This document shows positions 33,774 through 42,383 of a stretch of DNA of 64,000 bases, piece by piece; position 1 is the first letter of the stretch, and every line of letters begins with the position of its first letter. The translations under genes and the position numbers were made by a program. The stretch comes from Flavobacterium limicola (GTDB taxonomy: Bacteria > Bacteroidota > Bacteroidia > Flavobacteriales > Flavobacteriaceae). Under the pieces are notes generated by a model. It was not told the origin of the DNA, made no database searches, and saw only the letters and a list, made by a program, of their open reading frames with translations. The stretch covers positions 682,001-746,000 of the forward strand of contig NZ_RBXA01000001.1 of the NCBI RefSeq assembly GCF_003634755.1, read 5' to 3'.

Positions 33774-36611
33774 ATGAAAAAAATAGTACTCTTCTCTGCC
33801 TTCATAGTCCAAAGTGTCTCTTGGGGACAGGTTTCTGCTGAAGCGATTCAGCAATCATTGGAAGCCAAAAAAATAATGGAAAATCAATCGCTTTTTCAGC
33901 AGGTTACTTTCGAAAATGTTGGGCCAACGGTGATGAGCGGAAGAGTGGTGGATGTGGATGTAAATCCGGAAAATCCAACCGAATTTTATGTGGGGTACGC
34001 TTCAGGCGGACTTTGGTACACGAATAATAACGGAATGAGTTTTTCGCCGGTTATGGATGCGGCGCCTACGCAAAATGTGGGTGATATTGCGATAGACTGG
34101 AAACGAGGAACGATTTGGGTAGGAACTGGCGAAGTGAATTCGTCCCGATCGTCTTACGCCGGAATTGGAATTTTAAAATCCGAAGATAAAGGGAAGACTT
34201 GGCAAAATATGGGATTGCACGATAGCCATCATATTAGTAGAATCTTGATAAATCCATCTAATCCAGATGAAGTTGTTGTGGGCGCAGTGGGACATTTGTA
34301 TTCGAAAAATGAAGAAAGAGGAATTTATAAAACGACTAATGGCGGAAAAACGTGGAATAAAACCCTTTATATCGACGATGAAACCGGGATTATTGACGTG
34401 GCTGTTTCGCCAAAAAACTTTAAGATTCAATTTGCGGCTTCTTGGAGCAAAGACAGAAAAGCATGGGATTTTATAGGAAGCGGAGCTACTTCAGGAATTT
34501 ATAAAAGTGAAGATGCAGGAATGACATGGAAACTTTTTACGAATGCTGAAAGTGGGTTTCCTGTTGGAGAAGGCGTTGGGAGAATTGGTTTAGCGGTATA
34601 TGACGATAATAACGTGTATGCTGTTTTGGATAATCAATTCAAAAGACCGTTGCAATCCAAAAAAAGCAATTCATTACCAATTGCATTTTCTATGCCGGGA
34701 GACGAATTCCTTAAATTACCCAATAAAAGCTTGAATTCTATTCTAAAGAATTACGGTTTAACTGAAAAATATAGAGCTGAAAACATCAAACACTGGGTTC
34801 AAAACGGGTATTTGCAACCTAACGAAGCGGCAAAAGTGGTTTTGGATGCGATAAATAGTTTGGCCGAAACAGAGGTTATTGGTGCCGAAGTGTATAAATC
34901 AAGTAACGGAGGAAAAAATTGGACGAAGACCCACCAAGATTTTATCGATGATTTCTTTTATTCGTACGGGTATTATTTTAGCGTGATTTCTGTTGATCCA
35001 AACGATGTAAATAAAATTTATTTATCAGGTGTACCCATTATAAAATCAAATGATGGCGGAAAAACATTCACTTCCATAAGCGAAGAAAATGTTCACGCAG
35101 ATCATCATGTAGTTTGGGTGAACCCAAATAAATCCGGACATTTAATTAATGGAAATGACGGTGGTTTGAACATTTCGTATGATGATGGAGCGCATTGGGT
35201 AAAAAGTAATTCGTACTCCGTAAGTCAGTTTTATGCAGTGAATGTAGATGAGCAAGAACCATATAATATTTATGGCGGGATGCAGGATAATGGCGTTTGG
35301 GTTGGACCAAGTACGTATAAATATTCCTCAGAATGGTACCAAACCGGAAAATATCCTTATGAAAATTTGATGGGAGGCGATGGAATGCAAACTCAAATTG
35401 ATAAAAGAAATCCAAATATTGTTTTTACGGGTTTTCAATTTGGAAATTATTATAGAATTGATCGTGCAACTAACAAGCGAGAGTATGTTTCGCCAAAGCC
35501 AAAAAAGGACGAAAAACCGTTCCGATTCAATTGGCAGACGCCTATTTTATTGTCTTCGCACAACCAAGATATTTTATACATGGGATCTAATTTCTTGCAT
35601 CGCTCTATGAATCAAGGGCAAACTTGGACGGCTATTTCCCCTGATTTGACGCAAGGAGTGAAAGAAGGAAATGTAGCTTTTGGTACCATCGCTACGATCA
35701 GCGAAAGTACTTTACAGTTCGGATTACTTTACGCAGGAAGTGATGATGGATTGATTCATGTTTCGAAAGATGGCGGTGCAACTTGGAACAAAATTTCGGG
35801 AAATTTACCTCAGAATCGTTGGGTTTCCAGAGTCGTGGCTTCGGCGCATAAGAAAGAAAGAGTCTATGCAACTTTAAATGGATATCGAAATGATGATTTC
35901 ACGAGTTATGTGTATGTGTCAGATGATTTTGGGCAAACCTGGAAAAATATCGCCAATAATTTGCCTGCAAATCCAGTGAATGTAGTTGTTGAGGATAATG
36001 TAAATGAGAATGTTTTATATCTGGGAACGGACAACGGACTGTACGTTTCGTTAAATAAAGGAACAACTTGGGATGATTTTTCGAACGGAATTCCGAACGT
36101 TGCGGTTCACGATTTAGTGATTCAAAAGGTAGCGAAAGATTTAGTGGTGGGAACTCATGGACGTTCGATTTATAAAGTTAACTTGGATCAAGTGCAACAA
36201 CTGAATGATAAAGTGGTAGCGGAAAATCTTCATATTTTTGAGCTTAAAAAGATAAAAAAATCAAGAGAATGGGGTAACAGTTGGAGTTCTTGGGCTAAAG
36301 CTTCAGAGCCAAAAGCAGAGATTTGGTTTTATTCGAATGGGGATTCAGAAGTACTTTTGCAAATTGAAAACAGTTTTAAAGAAGTCGTTTATTCTCAGAA
36401 AGTGAAAGCGTCAAAAGGATTGAATAAACACGTTTACGATCTTTCAATGACTAAAACGGCAGCGGATAATTGGAAAAATAAAGACAAAAAACTAAAATTG
36501 GAGCAAGCTAAAAACGGCAACTATTATCTTCCAATTTCAGTGAATAAAATAAGCATTCAAAAAGGAAAAGACAAAGTGGTTACTGATATTGAGATTATTG
36601 AATCAAAATAG
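33774..36611 (+). CDS. large secreted BNR/sortilin-like repeat protein
   Basis: Secreted protein of 945 aa with a signal peptide (KKIVLFSAFIVQSVSWGQ). The rest is a beta-propeller made of Asp-box (BNR) repeats of the form S/T-x-D/N-x-G-x-T-W: KTTNGGKTWN, KSEDAGMTWK, KSSNGGKNWT, KSNDGGKTFT, RSMNQGQTWT, SKDGGATWNK, SDDFGQTWKN and SLNKGTTWDD. This is the VPS10/sortilin or glycosyl-hydrolase-like family common in Bacteroidota. No catalytic residues are evident and there is no C-terminal secretion tag of the type IX kind. Function unknown; a binding or exo-enzyme role is possible. A -7 box TAACTTTG (33686-33693) lies in the otherwise plain 33572-33773 gap. Confidence 0.88.
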   Translation: MKKIVLFSAFIVQSVSWGQVSAEAIQQSLEAKKIMENQSLFQQVTFENVGPTVMSGRVVDVDVNPENPTEFYVGYASGGLWYTNNNGMSFSPVMDAAPTQNVGDIAIDWKRGTIWVGTGEVNSSRSSYAGIGILKSEDKGKTWQNMGLHDSHHISRILINPSNPDEVVVGAVGHLYSKNEERGIYKTTNGGKTWNKTLYIDDETGIIDVAVSPKNFKIQFAASWSKDRKAWDFIGSGATSGIYKSEDAGMTWKLFTNAESGFPVGEGVGRIGLAVYDDNNVYAVLDNQFKRPLQSKKSNSLPIAFSMPGDEFLKLPNKSLNSILKNYGLTEKYRAENIKHWVQNGYLQPNEAAKVVLDAINSLAETEVIGAEVYKSSNGGKNWTKTHQDFIDDFFYSYGYYFSVISVDPNDVNKIYLSGVPIIKSNDGGKTFTSISEENVHADHHVVWVNPNKSGHLINGNDGGLNISYDDGAHWVKSNSYSVSQFYAVNVDEQEPYNIYGGMQDNGVWVGPSTYKYSSEWYQTGKYPYENLMGGDGMQTQIDKRNPNIVFTGFQFGNYYRIDRATNKREYVSPKPKKDEKPFRFNWQTPILLSSHNQDILYMGSNFLHRSMNQGQTWTAISPDLTQGVKEGNVAFGTIATISESTLQFGLLYAGSDDGLIHVSKDGGATWNKISGNLPQNRWVSRVVASAHKKERVYATLNGYRNDDFTSYVYVSDDFGQTWKNIANNLPANPVNVVVEDNVNENVLYLGTDNGLYVSLNKGTTWDDFSNGIPNVAVHDLVIQKVAKDLVVGTHGRSIYKVNLDQVQQLNDKVVAENLHIFELKKIKKSREWGNSWSSWAKASEPKAEIWFYSNGDSEVLLQIENSFKEVVYSQKVKASKGLNKHVYDLSMTKTAADNWKNKDKKLKLEQAKNGNYYLPISVNKISIQKGKDKVVTDIEIIESK

Positions 36612-36634
36612 AAAGTCTTTTTATTTAAAAAACA

Positions 36635-36666
36635 AAAAACACGATTTCAGATGAAATCGTGTTTTT
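36635..36666. terminator. bidirectional terminator between the BNR protein and aceA
   Basis: Perfect 15-bp inverted repeat (36635-36649 with 36652-36666) with A and T runs on both flanks. Confidence 0.92.
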
Positions 36667-36685
36667 TTTATGATAACTATTTTGT

Positions 36686-37966
36686 TTAGAACTGCGCCGC
36701 TTCAGTTGAATCTTTCATTGCTGTTGTAGAAGATTTTCCAATTGTCACGGTGTTTTGTACCGCATCAAAATAGGAAGTTCCTACGAAACCTTGGTGTTTA
36801 ACCGCTTTGAAACCGTGTTTTTGCAAAGCAAATTCTCTTTCCTGCAATTCAGAATAGCCTGCCATTCCTCTTTCTTTGTAAGCTTTAGACAATTCGAACA
36901 TACTCGTATTCAAAGCGTGGAATCCTGCCAATGTGATGAATTGGAATTTGTATCCCATTGCAGCAAGATCTTCGCGGAATGTTTCCATTTCAGCAACGGA
37001 TAATTTTGCAGCCCAGTTGAAAGAAGGCGAACAATTGTAAGCCAACATTTTTCCTGGGAATTTTGCGTGAATTCCTTCAGCAAATTGTCTTGCGTAATCA
37101 AGATCTGGATTACTGGTTTCCATCCAAATTAAATCAGCGTAAGGCGCATAACTCAATCCTCTGTCAATTCCTTGCTCCACACCACAATTTACATAGAAAA
37201 AACCTTCTCCAGTTTTTTCACCCGTAATAAATTTAGCATCTCTTGGGTCAATATCGCTAGTCAATAAGTTAGCTGCATCAGCATCTGTACGGGCAACAAC
37301 AATTGTTGGTGTTCCCATAACGTCAGCTGCTAATCGAGCCGCAATCAATTTATTGATGGCTTCTTGCGTAGGAACCAATACTTTTCCACCTAAGTGGCCG
37401 CATTTTTTAGCAGAACTCAATTGATCTTCAAAGTGAACTCCCGCAGCTCCCGCTTCAATCATCGATTTCATTAATTCGAAAGCATTCAGGTTTCCACCAA
37501 AACCAGCTTCGGCGTCAGCAACAATAGGAACTAAGTATTCTTTTTTGTCAGCAGTTCCGTTTACTACTTGTATTTGGTCTGCTCTCAAAAGCGCATTATT
37601 GATTCGTTTTACCACTAACGGTACGCTGTTAGCAGGATATAAAGATTGGTCAGGATACATTTCTCCAGCTACATTTGCATCAGCAGCAACCTGCCACCCG
37701 CTCAAATAAATAGCATCTAATCCTGCCTCTACTTCTTGAATGGCTTGGTTTCCGGTAAGCGCGCCAAGTCCGGCTACAAAATCCTGAGCATTTAGTTTGT
37801 TCCATAAATTATTGGCTCCAATTCTGGCTACACTATGTTCTATTTGATAAGAACCTTGCAATTTCACCACTTCTTCAGCAGAGTATGGTCTCTCAATACC
37901 ATTCCATCTTGGGTTAGTAATCCAGTCAGTAACTAATTCTTGAATTCTTGTTTCTGTAGTTTTCAT
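36686..37966 (-). CDS. aceA: isocitrate lyase
   Basis: Glyoxylate-cycle enzyme of 426 aa that splits isocitrate into succinate and glyoxylate, so cells can grow on acetate or fatty acids. The active-site signature [14 protein letters not shown] is present; also [44 protein letters not shown] and YNCSPSFNW. Second gene of the aceB-aceA operon, 51 bases after aceB. Control is probably through the operator at 39713-39771. Confidence 0.97.
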   Translation of the reverse strand: MKTTETRIQELVTDWITNPRWNGIERPYSAEEVVKLQGSYQIEHSVARIGANNLWNKLNAQDFVAGLGALTGNQAIQEVEAGLDAIYLSGWQVAADANVAGEMYPDQSLYPANSVPLVVKRINNALLRADQIQVVNGTADKKEYLVPIVADAEAGFGGNLNAFELMKSMIEAGAAGVHFEDQLSSAKKCGHLGGKVLVPTQEAINKLIAARLAADVMGTPTIVVARTDADAANLLTSDIDPRDAKFITGEKTGEGFFYVNCGVEQGIDRGLSYAPYADLIWMETSNPDLDYARQFAEGIHAKFPGKMLAYNCSPSFNWAAKLSVAEMETFREDLAAMGYKFQFITLAGFHALNTSMFELSKAYKERGMAGYSELQEREFALQKHGFKAVKHQGFVGTSYFDAVQNTVTIGKSSTTAMKDSTEAAQF

Positions 37967-38017
37967 TTTTTTTCTTTTTTTTGGGTTGTTTGTTAACTAG
38001 AAATTGTAGTTAGTTTT

Positions 38018-39619
38018 TTAAATGTATTTATATCCTGGAATAGTCAAAAATTCTATAAAATTGTCGTTGACCACCAGAATGTCTAATAATTGTTCGGCTA
38101 GTCTGTATTTTTGGTTTTCATGATTTTCGTCACCAACGAGCTTTCTAATTTTTTCAAATTCTTCCATGGCTAGTCGATGATAGTATTTTTCATTCAATAC
38201 TTTTTGATTGTCCAAAATCACTTCGTTTTGTAGCCATTGCCACAATTGTGATCTCGAAATTTCAGCAGTAGCGGCATCTTCCATTAAATTGTGTAATGCG
38301 GCAGCGCCTTGTCCGTTGAGCCATGAAGCGATATATAAAACTGAAATACTGATGTTTTTTCGAACACCTTCCTCAGTAATTGTCCCTTTTGGAGTTTCCA
38401 ATAAATCACTTTCGGTCACGTGTACGTCTTCTCTTTTTACATGAATCTGATTTTTAGTCGGCATGTATTTATCGAATACCGTCATGGCCAGTGAAACCAA
38501 ATCCGGATGTGCCACCCAAGTTCCGTCATGTCCATTTTTTGCCTCACGTTCTTTGTCGGCAATTACTTTGTCGAAAGCTGTTTTATTAGCTTCTTCGTTA
38601 TTTTTTATCGGAATTTGTGCTGCCATTCCACCTATTGCATGAATGTTTCGTTTGTGGCATCTTTGAATAACTAATTGGGAATATGCACTCATGAATGGTG
38701 CGGTCATAGTCACTTGATCTCTGTTTGGAACGATGAAAGCCGAGTTCTTTCTTAATTTTTTGATGTATGAAAAGATGTAATCCCATCTTCCGCAGTTAAG
38801 ACCTACAATGTGATCTTTCAGTTCAAAAATGATTTCGTCCAATTGAAAACTGGCAGTTATCGTTTCGATTAAAACTGTTGCTTTAAATGTTCCGTTTTTT
38901 ACGCCCAAATATTCCTGTGTGAATTCAAAAACTTCGTTCCACCACCTGGCTTCTAAATAATGTTCTAATTTTGGAATGTAAAAATATGGAGCAGTTCCAT
39001 CTTCAATAAGTTGCTTGTAATTATGAAAAGCATACAAACCAAAGTCAACTAATGAACCAGAAGTTTGTTTACCATCTACCAAAAAATGTTTTTCCGGCAG
39101 ATGTAATCCTCTTGGTCTAACAAGCAGAATGGCGGTTTTGTCGTTCAGACTGTATTTTTTATTTTTTATGGTGTCTTCAAGAGTAATGGTTTTATTGACC
39201 GCGTCTTTTAAGTTTTGTTGACCAGTTATCAAGTTGCTCCATGTTGGGGAAGTACTGTCTTCAAAATCAGCCATGAAGGTTTTTGCTCCTGAATTCAATG
39301 CGTTGATAACCATTTTTCGGTCTACTGGTCCAGTTATTTCGACTCTTCGGTCTAATAAATCTTCAGGAGTTTTAGCGGCTTCCCAATTACTTTCTCTGAT
39401 GCTTTTTGTTTCAGTAGGAAAAGTGGGTAATGCGCCTTGATCAAATAAAACTTGTTGCTTTTTTCGTTCCTCTAAAAGCGCTAGTCTTCTTTCATTAAAA
39501 TTTTCATGAAGTAAAGACAAAAAAGTCATTGCTTCGTCAGTTAAGATTTCCGGGTAATGCTCGGTGGTTTCTTCTGAAAAATTTAACAAATTTTTCGAAT
39601 ATACTTCTTTTAAATTCAT
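38018..39619 (-). CDS. aceB: malate synthase A
   Basis: Condenses glyoxylate and acetyl-CoA to malate; 533 aa, normal for the A isoform. Signature pieces include RRVEITGPVDRKMVINALNS, TFMADFEDSTSPTW, LLVRPRGLHL, AFIVPNRDQVTMT, GGMAAQIPI and GHDGTWVAHPDLV. It is the promoter-proximal gene of aceBA, divergent from the RamB/ScfR-like regulator. A leftward promoter, CTTG-N19-TATCATTG (complement of 39684-39714), reads into it, with the operator's left arm at its -33 end. Confidence 0.97.
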   Translation of the reverse strand: MNLKEVYSKNLLNFSEETTEHYPEILTDEAMTFLSLLHENFNERRLALLEERKKQQVLFDQGALPTFPTETKSIRESNWEAAKTPEDLLDRRVEITGPVDRKMVINALNSGAKTFMADFEDSTSPTWSNLITGQQNLKDAVNKTITLEDTIKNKKYSLNDKTAILLVRPRGLHLPEKHFLVDGKQTSGSLVDFGLYAFHNYKQLIEDGTAPYFYIPKLEHYLEARWWNEVFEFTQEYLGVKNGTFKATVLIETITASFQLDEIIFELKDHIVGLNCGRWDYIFSYIKKLRKNSAFIVPNRDQVTMTAPFMSAYSQLVIQRCHKRNIHAIGGMAAQIPIKNNEEANKTAFDKVIADKEREAKNGHDGTWVAHPDLVSLAMTVFDKYMPTKNQIHVKREDVHVTESDLLETPKGTITEEGVRKNISISVLYIASWLNGQGAAALHNLMEDAATAEISRSQLWQWLQNEVILDNQKVLNEKYYHRLAMEEFEKIRKLVGDENHENQKYRLAEQLLDILVVNDNFIEFLTIPGYKYI

Positions 39620-39683
39620 TTTAAAACGTATTTAATTTAACAATAATGAAGTTTTGTTAATAATTTATGATTGTTTAACAGTG

Positions 39684-39714
39684 CAATGATACAAAAAGTT
39701 TTTTACAAAACAAG
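39684..39714 (-). promoter_or_regulatory. predicted aceBA promoter
   Basis: Reading leftward: CTTG (complement of 39711-39714), 19-base spacer, TATCATTG (complement of 39684-39691), each one base from consensus. The operator's left dyad (39713-39730) abuts the -33 box. Confidence 0.45.
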
Positions 39715-39771
39715 CGAACGTACGCTAAAAATGAAAAATATTTTTTTTGAAGGATTTATTTTTTAGCGTAC
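39713..39771. promoter_or_regulatory. inverted-repeat operator between aceBA and its likely regulator
   Basis: Perfect 11-bp inverted repeat: GTACGCTAAAA (39720-39730) and TTTTAGCGTAC (39761-39771), 41 bases centre to centre, about four helical turns. The left arm also lies in a local dyad AGCGAACGTACGCT (39713-39726). It touches both divergent promoters. Confidence 0.7.
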
Positions 39772-39776
39772 CTTTG
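39746..39776 (+). promoter_or_regulatory. consensus promoter of the RamB/ScfR-like gene, near-leaderless
   Basis: TTTG (39746-39749), exactly 19 bases, TACCTTTG (39769-39776). The -7 box overlaps the right operator arm by three bases, and the ATG is at 39782, only six bases after the box, so the transcript would be leaderless or nearly so. Confidence 0.65.
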
Positions 39777-39781
39777 AATTT

Positions 39782-41263
39782 ATGAATATAGAAAAGGATT
39801 ATATCAAGTTGATTTTTGGGCTTAAACTAAAGCAGGTTAGGACTAGTAGGAATTTATCGTTATTTGGTTTGGCAAAGATTACGGACCTCTCAAAATCGTA
39901 TTTGAACGAAATTGAAAAAGGGAAGAAATACCCCAAAACGGATAAAATTATTCTTCTGGCCGAAAAATTAGAAGTTTCCTATGACAGTATGGTTTCTTTA
40001 AAACTGGATAATAATTTAGCGCCTATTGGTGAAATTTTAAAATCAGGTATTTTAAAAGAAATTCCTTTGGAAATTTTCGGTATTCAGGAAAATGACCTTA
40101 TTGATATTATTGCAAATGCGCCTGCAAAAGTGAATGCGTTCATAAGTACAATTATTGAAATTGCACAACATTATAACTTGACACGAGAAAGTTTTTTTCT
40201 GGCTGCATTGCGTTCGTATCAAGAAGCACACAATAATTATTTTGAAGACTTGGAGCAAAAGGTATTGGATTTCTCGAATGCATTTCATGTTAATATTAAC
40301 ACTAAGATTTCTGTCGAAGAATTAACGGCTATTCTTATTGAAGAATATGGCTATACAATCAATGAAATTGTTTTTTCGGAACACGAGCAATTGGGAGATT
40401 TAAGGTCCATATTTGTGCCTAAGAGTAAAACTTTATTGCTTTCACTAGATATTGATGAGCCTCAAAAAGCCTTTATTTTGGCAAAAGAAATCGCTTATAA
40501 TTATTTAGAAATAAGCGAGAGATTGTATACTTTCAGTTGGATTAAATTCGATAATTTTGATCAGGTTTTAAATAATTTTTATGCCTCCTACTTTGCTGGA
40601 GCTTTGCTTATTCCAAGACAGTTATTGATCGATAAACTGAATGTATTTTTGTCGAAAACAAATCCTAAGGCTGAGGAAATGATTGAGCTCATGGGTAGAT
40701 TCAATGTATCACCGGAATCTTTCTACCAGAGATTAACGAATATTTTGCCAAAGGATTTTCAATTGAAAAACCTATTTTTCCTTCGATTGTCTCATCAAAT
40801 CGGTTCAGATACGTATCAAATTAAAAAGGAATTGCATATAACGAATCAGCAGGAGCCGCACGCAAACGAAATGAATGAGCATTATTGTAGAAGATGGGTT
40901 TCTATAAAAACCATTGTCGAGGCAATAAAGCAAAATAAAAGGCATTATTTCAGTGCTCAGATTTCTCGTTATGACAACAGCAGTAATGAATACCTTGTTT
41001 TTTCATCGGCTACACTGGATCCTTTCAAAAAAGATTGTTTGAGAAGTATTTCTGTAGGTATATTGATTACGCCTGGAATGAAAAAGAAATTTAAATTCAT
41101 GGAAAATCAAACCATTCCCAAACAACTTGTTGGAGTTACCTGCGAAACCTGTGCGGTTAAAAACTGTCAGGAAAGAGCTTCGCCTCCAATACAATTAGAG
41201 CAGAAAACCCGTAACGAAAATACGGATTTAATTGTGCAGCAATACATGGCAAAATTCAGTTAG
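39782..41263 (+). CDS. RamB/ScfR-type transcriptional regulator
   Basis: Regulator of 493 aa with an N-terminal XRE helix-turn-helix (residues about 13-67: LKQVRTSRNLSLFGLAKITDLSKSYLNEIEKG), a central IrrE/ImmA-like domain and a C-terminal ScfRs domain ending GVTCETCAVKNCQERASPP, whose Cys-x2-Cys-x4-Cys...RA-PP pattern marks the short-chain fatty-acyl-CoA regulator family. In the IrrE part the metallopeptidase HExxH motif is not conserved (AKEIAYNYL), so it is a ligand-sensing domain, not a protease. Corynebacterial RamB and mycobacterial relatives control isocitrate lyase. Divergence from aceBA and a shared operator argue for the same job here. Confidence 0.92.
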   Translation: MNIEKDYIKLIFGLKLKQVRTSRNLSLFGLAKITDLSKSYLNEIEKGKKYPKTDKIILLAEKLEVSYDSMVSLKLDNNLAPIGEILKSGILKEIPLEIFGIQENDLIDIIANAPAKVNAFISTIIEIAQHYNLTRESFFLAALRSYQEAHNNYFEDLEQKVLDFSNAFHVNINTKISVEELTAILIEEYGYTINEIVFSEHEQLGDLRSIFVPKSKTLLLSLDIDEPQKAFILAKEIAYNYLEISERLYTFSWIKFDNFDQVLNNFYASYFAGALLIPRQLLIDKLNVFLSKTNPKAEEMIELMGRFNVSPESFYQRLTNILPKDFQLKNLFFLRLSHQIGSDTYQIKKELHITNQQEPHANEMNEHYCRRWVSIKTIVEAIKQNKRHYFSAQISRYDNSSNEYLVFSSATLDPFKKDCLRSISVGILITPGMKKKFKFMENQTIPKQLVGVTCETCAVKNCQERASPPIQLEQKTRNENTDLIVQQYMAKFS

Positions 41264-41704
41264 ACTCAATTCAATTTCTTGATAAAATGAACTGAATTCT
41301 TTAGTTTTTGTCCTTTAGATTTTTATTAATTATAGCACTTGTTTTTATTTTTTGTTTTAAAGCATAAAAATTTGAAGAAGATTTGAATGTGCTTATTTTT
41401 GGGATGTAAAAAGGAAATTTTTGTTCTTTTTGATGATTTAGAAATAAATAACACTAAAAATTAGTGAATTGGTATTTTTTGACGGTTTTAAAGTTGGTTT
41501 TAATCATTTTCTTAGCCACATATTCTGTACTATTTTGTTTAACCGTTTTCTTCCTGTTTTTACATTTATGTTTGATATTTAAGGATTTCTTGATATTTTG
41601 TGTAAAACACTTTAAAATGATTATAAATAACAGCGAAAAGGTTGTAGTTACTGTCTAATTGCTCTATTTTTGTATAATTTTTTAAAACAAATTATATAAA
41701 TCTT
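41264..41704. other. 440-base gap upstream of sdhC
   Basis: AT-rich, no clear gene. A 64-codon frame (41464-41658, GTG start) encodes one very hydrophobic stretch and is probably fortuitous. Near its end is a candidate sdh promoter: GTTG (41641-41644), 20 bases, TATTTTTG (41665-41672), which would start transcription near 41678, some 27 bases before the sdhC ATG. No terminator hairpin was found after the regulator gene. Confidence 0.5.
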
Positions 41705-42370
41705 ATGGCAAAATCTGCATTATTGAAATCGTCAATAGCAAAAAAAGTAGCTATGGCGCTTTCTGGACTTTTCTTAATTTTATTTTTAGCACAACATTTT
41801 TTTATAAACAGTACCTCAGTTTTTAGTCCTGATACTTTTAACTCTATTTCTCATTTTATGGGGAATAATCCATTGGTTCAGTTTGTAATTCAGCCAATTC
41901 TTATTATCGGTGTTGTTTTTCACTTTACAATGGGTATTGTTTTGGAAATCAAAAATAACAGTGCCAGACCAATTTCTTATGCAAAGAATAACGGAGCTGC
42001 TAATTCTTCTTGGGCTTCAAGAAATATGATAGTAAGCGGTTTAGTAGTTCTAGCATTTATTTTACTGCATTTTTACGATTTTTGGGTTCCTGAAATGGTT
42101 TATAAATACGTAGATGGAAGTCCGTTAAACGAAACAAGATACTTCGCTGAGTTGACGCACAAATTTGTAAGTCCGGTTCGTACCGCTATTTATTGTGTTT
42201 CATTTGTTTTGTTATCGCTTCACTTATGGCATGGTTTCAATTCTTCGTTCCAATCGGTAGGATTCAATAATAAATATTCAAGATCATTACATAAATTAGG
42301 ATATGCTTTTGCAATTGTAGTTCCTTTTGGTTTCATTTTCATTGCATTATTTCATCATTTTAATCATTAA
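41705..42370 (+). CDS. sdhC: succinate dehydrogenase cytochrome b subunit
   Basis: Membrane anchor of complex II, 221 aa with five hydrophobic segments, the fused SdhC/D (type B) form found in Bacteroidota that holds haem b and reduces menaquinone. Recognisable pieces: SSIAKKVAMALSGLFLILFLAQHF, VVFHFTMGIVLE, SRNMIVSGLVVLAFILLHFYDF and SLHLWHGFNSSFQSVG, with His residues spaced as haem ligands. First gene of sdhCAB, 13 bases before sdhA. Confidence 0.95.
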   Translation: MAKSALLKSSIAKKVAMALSGLFLILFLAQHFFINSTSVFSPDTFNSISHFMGNNPLVQFVIQPILIIGVVFHFTMGIVLEIKNNSARPISYAKNNGAANSSWASRNMIVSGLVVLAFILLHFYDFWVPEMVYKYVDGSPLNETRYFAELTHKFVSPVRTAIYCVSFVLLSLHLWHGFNSSFQSVGFNNKYSRSLHKLGYAFAIVVPFGFIFIALFHHFNH

Positions 42371-42383
42371 TATTAAATTATAA

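Noticed and set aside
36686..39619. aceBA as a horizontally acquired island
   Set aside because: Composition matches the neighbours, no mobile-element genes flank it, and the divergent regulator is the expected one.
41464..41658. 64-aa hydrophobic frame upstream of sdhC
   Set aside because: GTG start, composition of random AT-rich DNA, and it overlaps the likely sdh promoter.
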